Source of the DNA: an uncultured Devosia sp.
Lineage (GTDB): Bacteria > Pseudomonadota > Alphaproteobacteria > Rhizobiales > Devosiaceae
Reading direction: 5' to 3'
Assembly (NCBI GenBank): GCA_934553185.1
Contig: CAKTFF010000137.1
Span: 1-6,282 of the forward strand
DNA: 6,282 bases
Both the position numbers and the translations under genes were made by a program. Positions 5,403 through 6,282 of this stretch are shown one piece after another. Below the pieces are notes generated by a model. That model had not been told where the DNA came from. It searched no databases and saw nothing but the letters and a program-made list of their open reading frames with translations. Each line of letters starts with the position of its first letter. Position 1 is the first letter of the stretch.

Positions 5403-6251
5403 ATGTTGACCAATGAGACCCGCAGGATCATCCGCCATCGAATAGGTTCTCGATCAGGCGTTCAGCTGGCCTTTTCAGAGTATCTGCCCAAGGAAAAAGC
5501 CTGCGCAGATATCCTGTTCGTACATGGCCTTGCATCATCTGGCATACAGTTTCATCACGAGGCACTGCAGTTTGCCGACAAGGGCTTTCGCGTGCTCGTC
5601 CCTGATCTTCGCGGACACGGGGCGTCGGGCGTGCCCGACCGGCCAATCGTAGCGGAGGATTTCGCCATTTCGACAATGGCCAGCGACCTCGTCGATTTGC
5701 TCGATCACGCCAACGTCCGCGAAGTGCACTGGGTTGGCAATTCCCTTGGTGGTATTTTAGCCCTCTGGTTGCTGGGCACGCCGCAGGTTTCGCGCATCCG
5801 CAGCCTTGTTTTGTTCGGAACCTGCTTTTCGATGAACCTGCCAGCGCAGGTTGACCGGGTGCTGCGTATGTCCTTCCTGCCTGGAGCGGATATCACGGCT
5901 TGGCTAACCGCCCGAACTACGACGGCCAGTGCCAGAGGTCGCGAGGCTATCGAAACCGCCATCAAGCAATTCAACATCGATGCTGGCGCAGCCATCACCT
6001 CCAATGTTCGCAATTATGATTTCTTGAGCAATGCTCGCGACTATCGCCAGCCGTTGCTGGTGCTGTGGGGCGGCAAGGATCACGCGGTCAACCTGGGTCT
6101 GCGAGGGGACATCGGCAAGTTTAGCGATCGGCCAAACTTTCGGCGGATCAACCTGCCCGAGGGTGGACATTGCTCGAATTTTGACATGCCCGAAGCCTTC
6201 TGTGCGGCGATTGAGGCGCATTGGGCAGATGCAAACATCAGGCAACCTTGA
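5403..6251 (+). CDS. Alpha/beta-hydrolase fold protein, substrate unknown
   Basis: A 282-residue cytoplasmic single-domain alpha/beta-hydrolase; no signal peptide or membrane segment is visible. Core motifs in order: the oxyanion-hole turn FVHGLASSG (39-47), PDLRGHGAS (67-75), the nucleophile elbow G112-N-S114-L-G116, a cap region of about 140-205, the acid D226 in WGGKDHAVN, and the catalytic H256 in EGGHCSNFDMPE. The Ser-Asp-His triad is complete, so it should be an active hydrolase (esterase, lactonase, C-C hydrolase or similar). The sequence does not tell which. ATG 5403 is chosen over an in-frame GTG at 5349 because a GGAGG lies immediately upstream; TTG 5406 is an alternative. It is on the same strand as rhaI but separated by 289 bp and a hairpin, so it is probably its own transcription unit. 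A role in releasing rhamnose from esterified substrates is conceivable, but nothing in the sequence shows it. Confidence 0.85.
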   Translation: MLTNETRRIIRHRIGSRSGVQLAFSEYLPKEKACADILFVHGLASSGIQFHHEALQFADKGFRVLVPDLRGHGASGVPDRPIVAEDFAISTMASDLVDLLDHANVREVHWVGNSLGGILALWLLGTPQVSRIRSLVLFGTCFSMNLPAQVDRVLRMSFLPGADITAWLTARTTTASARGREAIETAIKQFNIDAGAAITSNVRNYDFLSNARDYRQPLLVLWGGKDHAVNLGLRGDIGKFSDRPNFRRINLPEGGHCSNFDMPEAFCAAIEAHWADANIRQP

Positions 6252-6254
6252 TGC

Positions 6255-6278
6255 CGCTCCAAGATGGTGAGCGTTTTT
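6255..6278 (+). terminator. Weak intrinsic terminator candidate after the hydrolase
   Basis: CGCTC (6255-6259) and GAGCG (6269-6273) form a 5-bp stem with a 9-base loop, followed directly by TTTTT (6274-6278). The position just after the stop and the T-run fit a terminator, but the stem is short and the window ends four bases later. Confidence 0.45.
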
Positions 6279-6282
6279 AGCT

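Noticed and set aside
1..6282. Search for CRISPR arrays, tRNA genes, insertion sequences, toxin-antitoxin pairs or phage genes
   Set aside because: By eye there are no regularly spaced direct repeats, no tRNA-like cloverleaf with conserved arms, no transposase motifs and no IS-type terminal repeats. The only repeat element is the intergenic palindrome at about 3709-3810.

Overview
This window looks like the L-rhamnose uptake and catabolism locus of an alphaproteobacterium. It is GC-rich (about 60%), and the gene order matches the divergent rha locus described in Rhizobium leguminosarum. A mosaic palindromic repeat of the GTCATCCCGGCTTTGAGCCGGGATCC type points to Hyphomicrobiales or a related order. 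A Devosia-like or rhizobial genus would fit, but the genus cannot be fixed from this sequence alone.

Layout. On the minus strand, reading leftward, a DeoR-family regulator (rhaR, 1409-603) is followed 42 bp later by the periplasmic L-rhamnose-binding protein (rhaS, 560 to beyond the left edge). The remaining transporter and kinase genes (rhaTPQ, rhaU, rhaK in the rhizobial arrangement) would be expected off the left end. On the plus strand, rhaD (1592-3688) encodes a fused class II aldolase and short-chain dehydrogenase, and rhaI (3824-5113) encodes the metal-dependent L-rhamnose isomerase. A GC-rich hairpin (5122-5139) follows rhaI. A 289-bp gene-free gap then leads to an unassigned alpha/beta-hydrolase (5403-6251), with a weak terminator-like hairpin at the right edge.

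How it works. RhaS delivers rhamnose to an ABC importer. RhaI converts L-rhamnose to L-rhamnulose, and an off-window kinase (RhaK) would phosphorylate it. The aldolase half of RhaD splits L-rhamnulose-1-phosphate into dihydroxyacetone phosphate and L-lactaldehyde, and its dehydrogenase half would oxidise the lactaldehyde. RhaR probably represses both arms from the 182-bp divergent intergenic region. That region holds an inverted pair of near-identical 14-bp sites, each ending in a TTGAC -35-like element that points to the gene on its own side.

The most interesting signals are regulatory: the symmetric operator/promoter layout between rhaR and rhaD, and the palindromic repeat between rhaD and rhaI, whose outermost arm can pair with one of two tandem Shine-Dalgarno sequences of rhaI. 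The enzymes and transporter belong to known families. I see no evidence for an entirely new system here.
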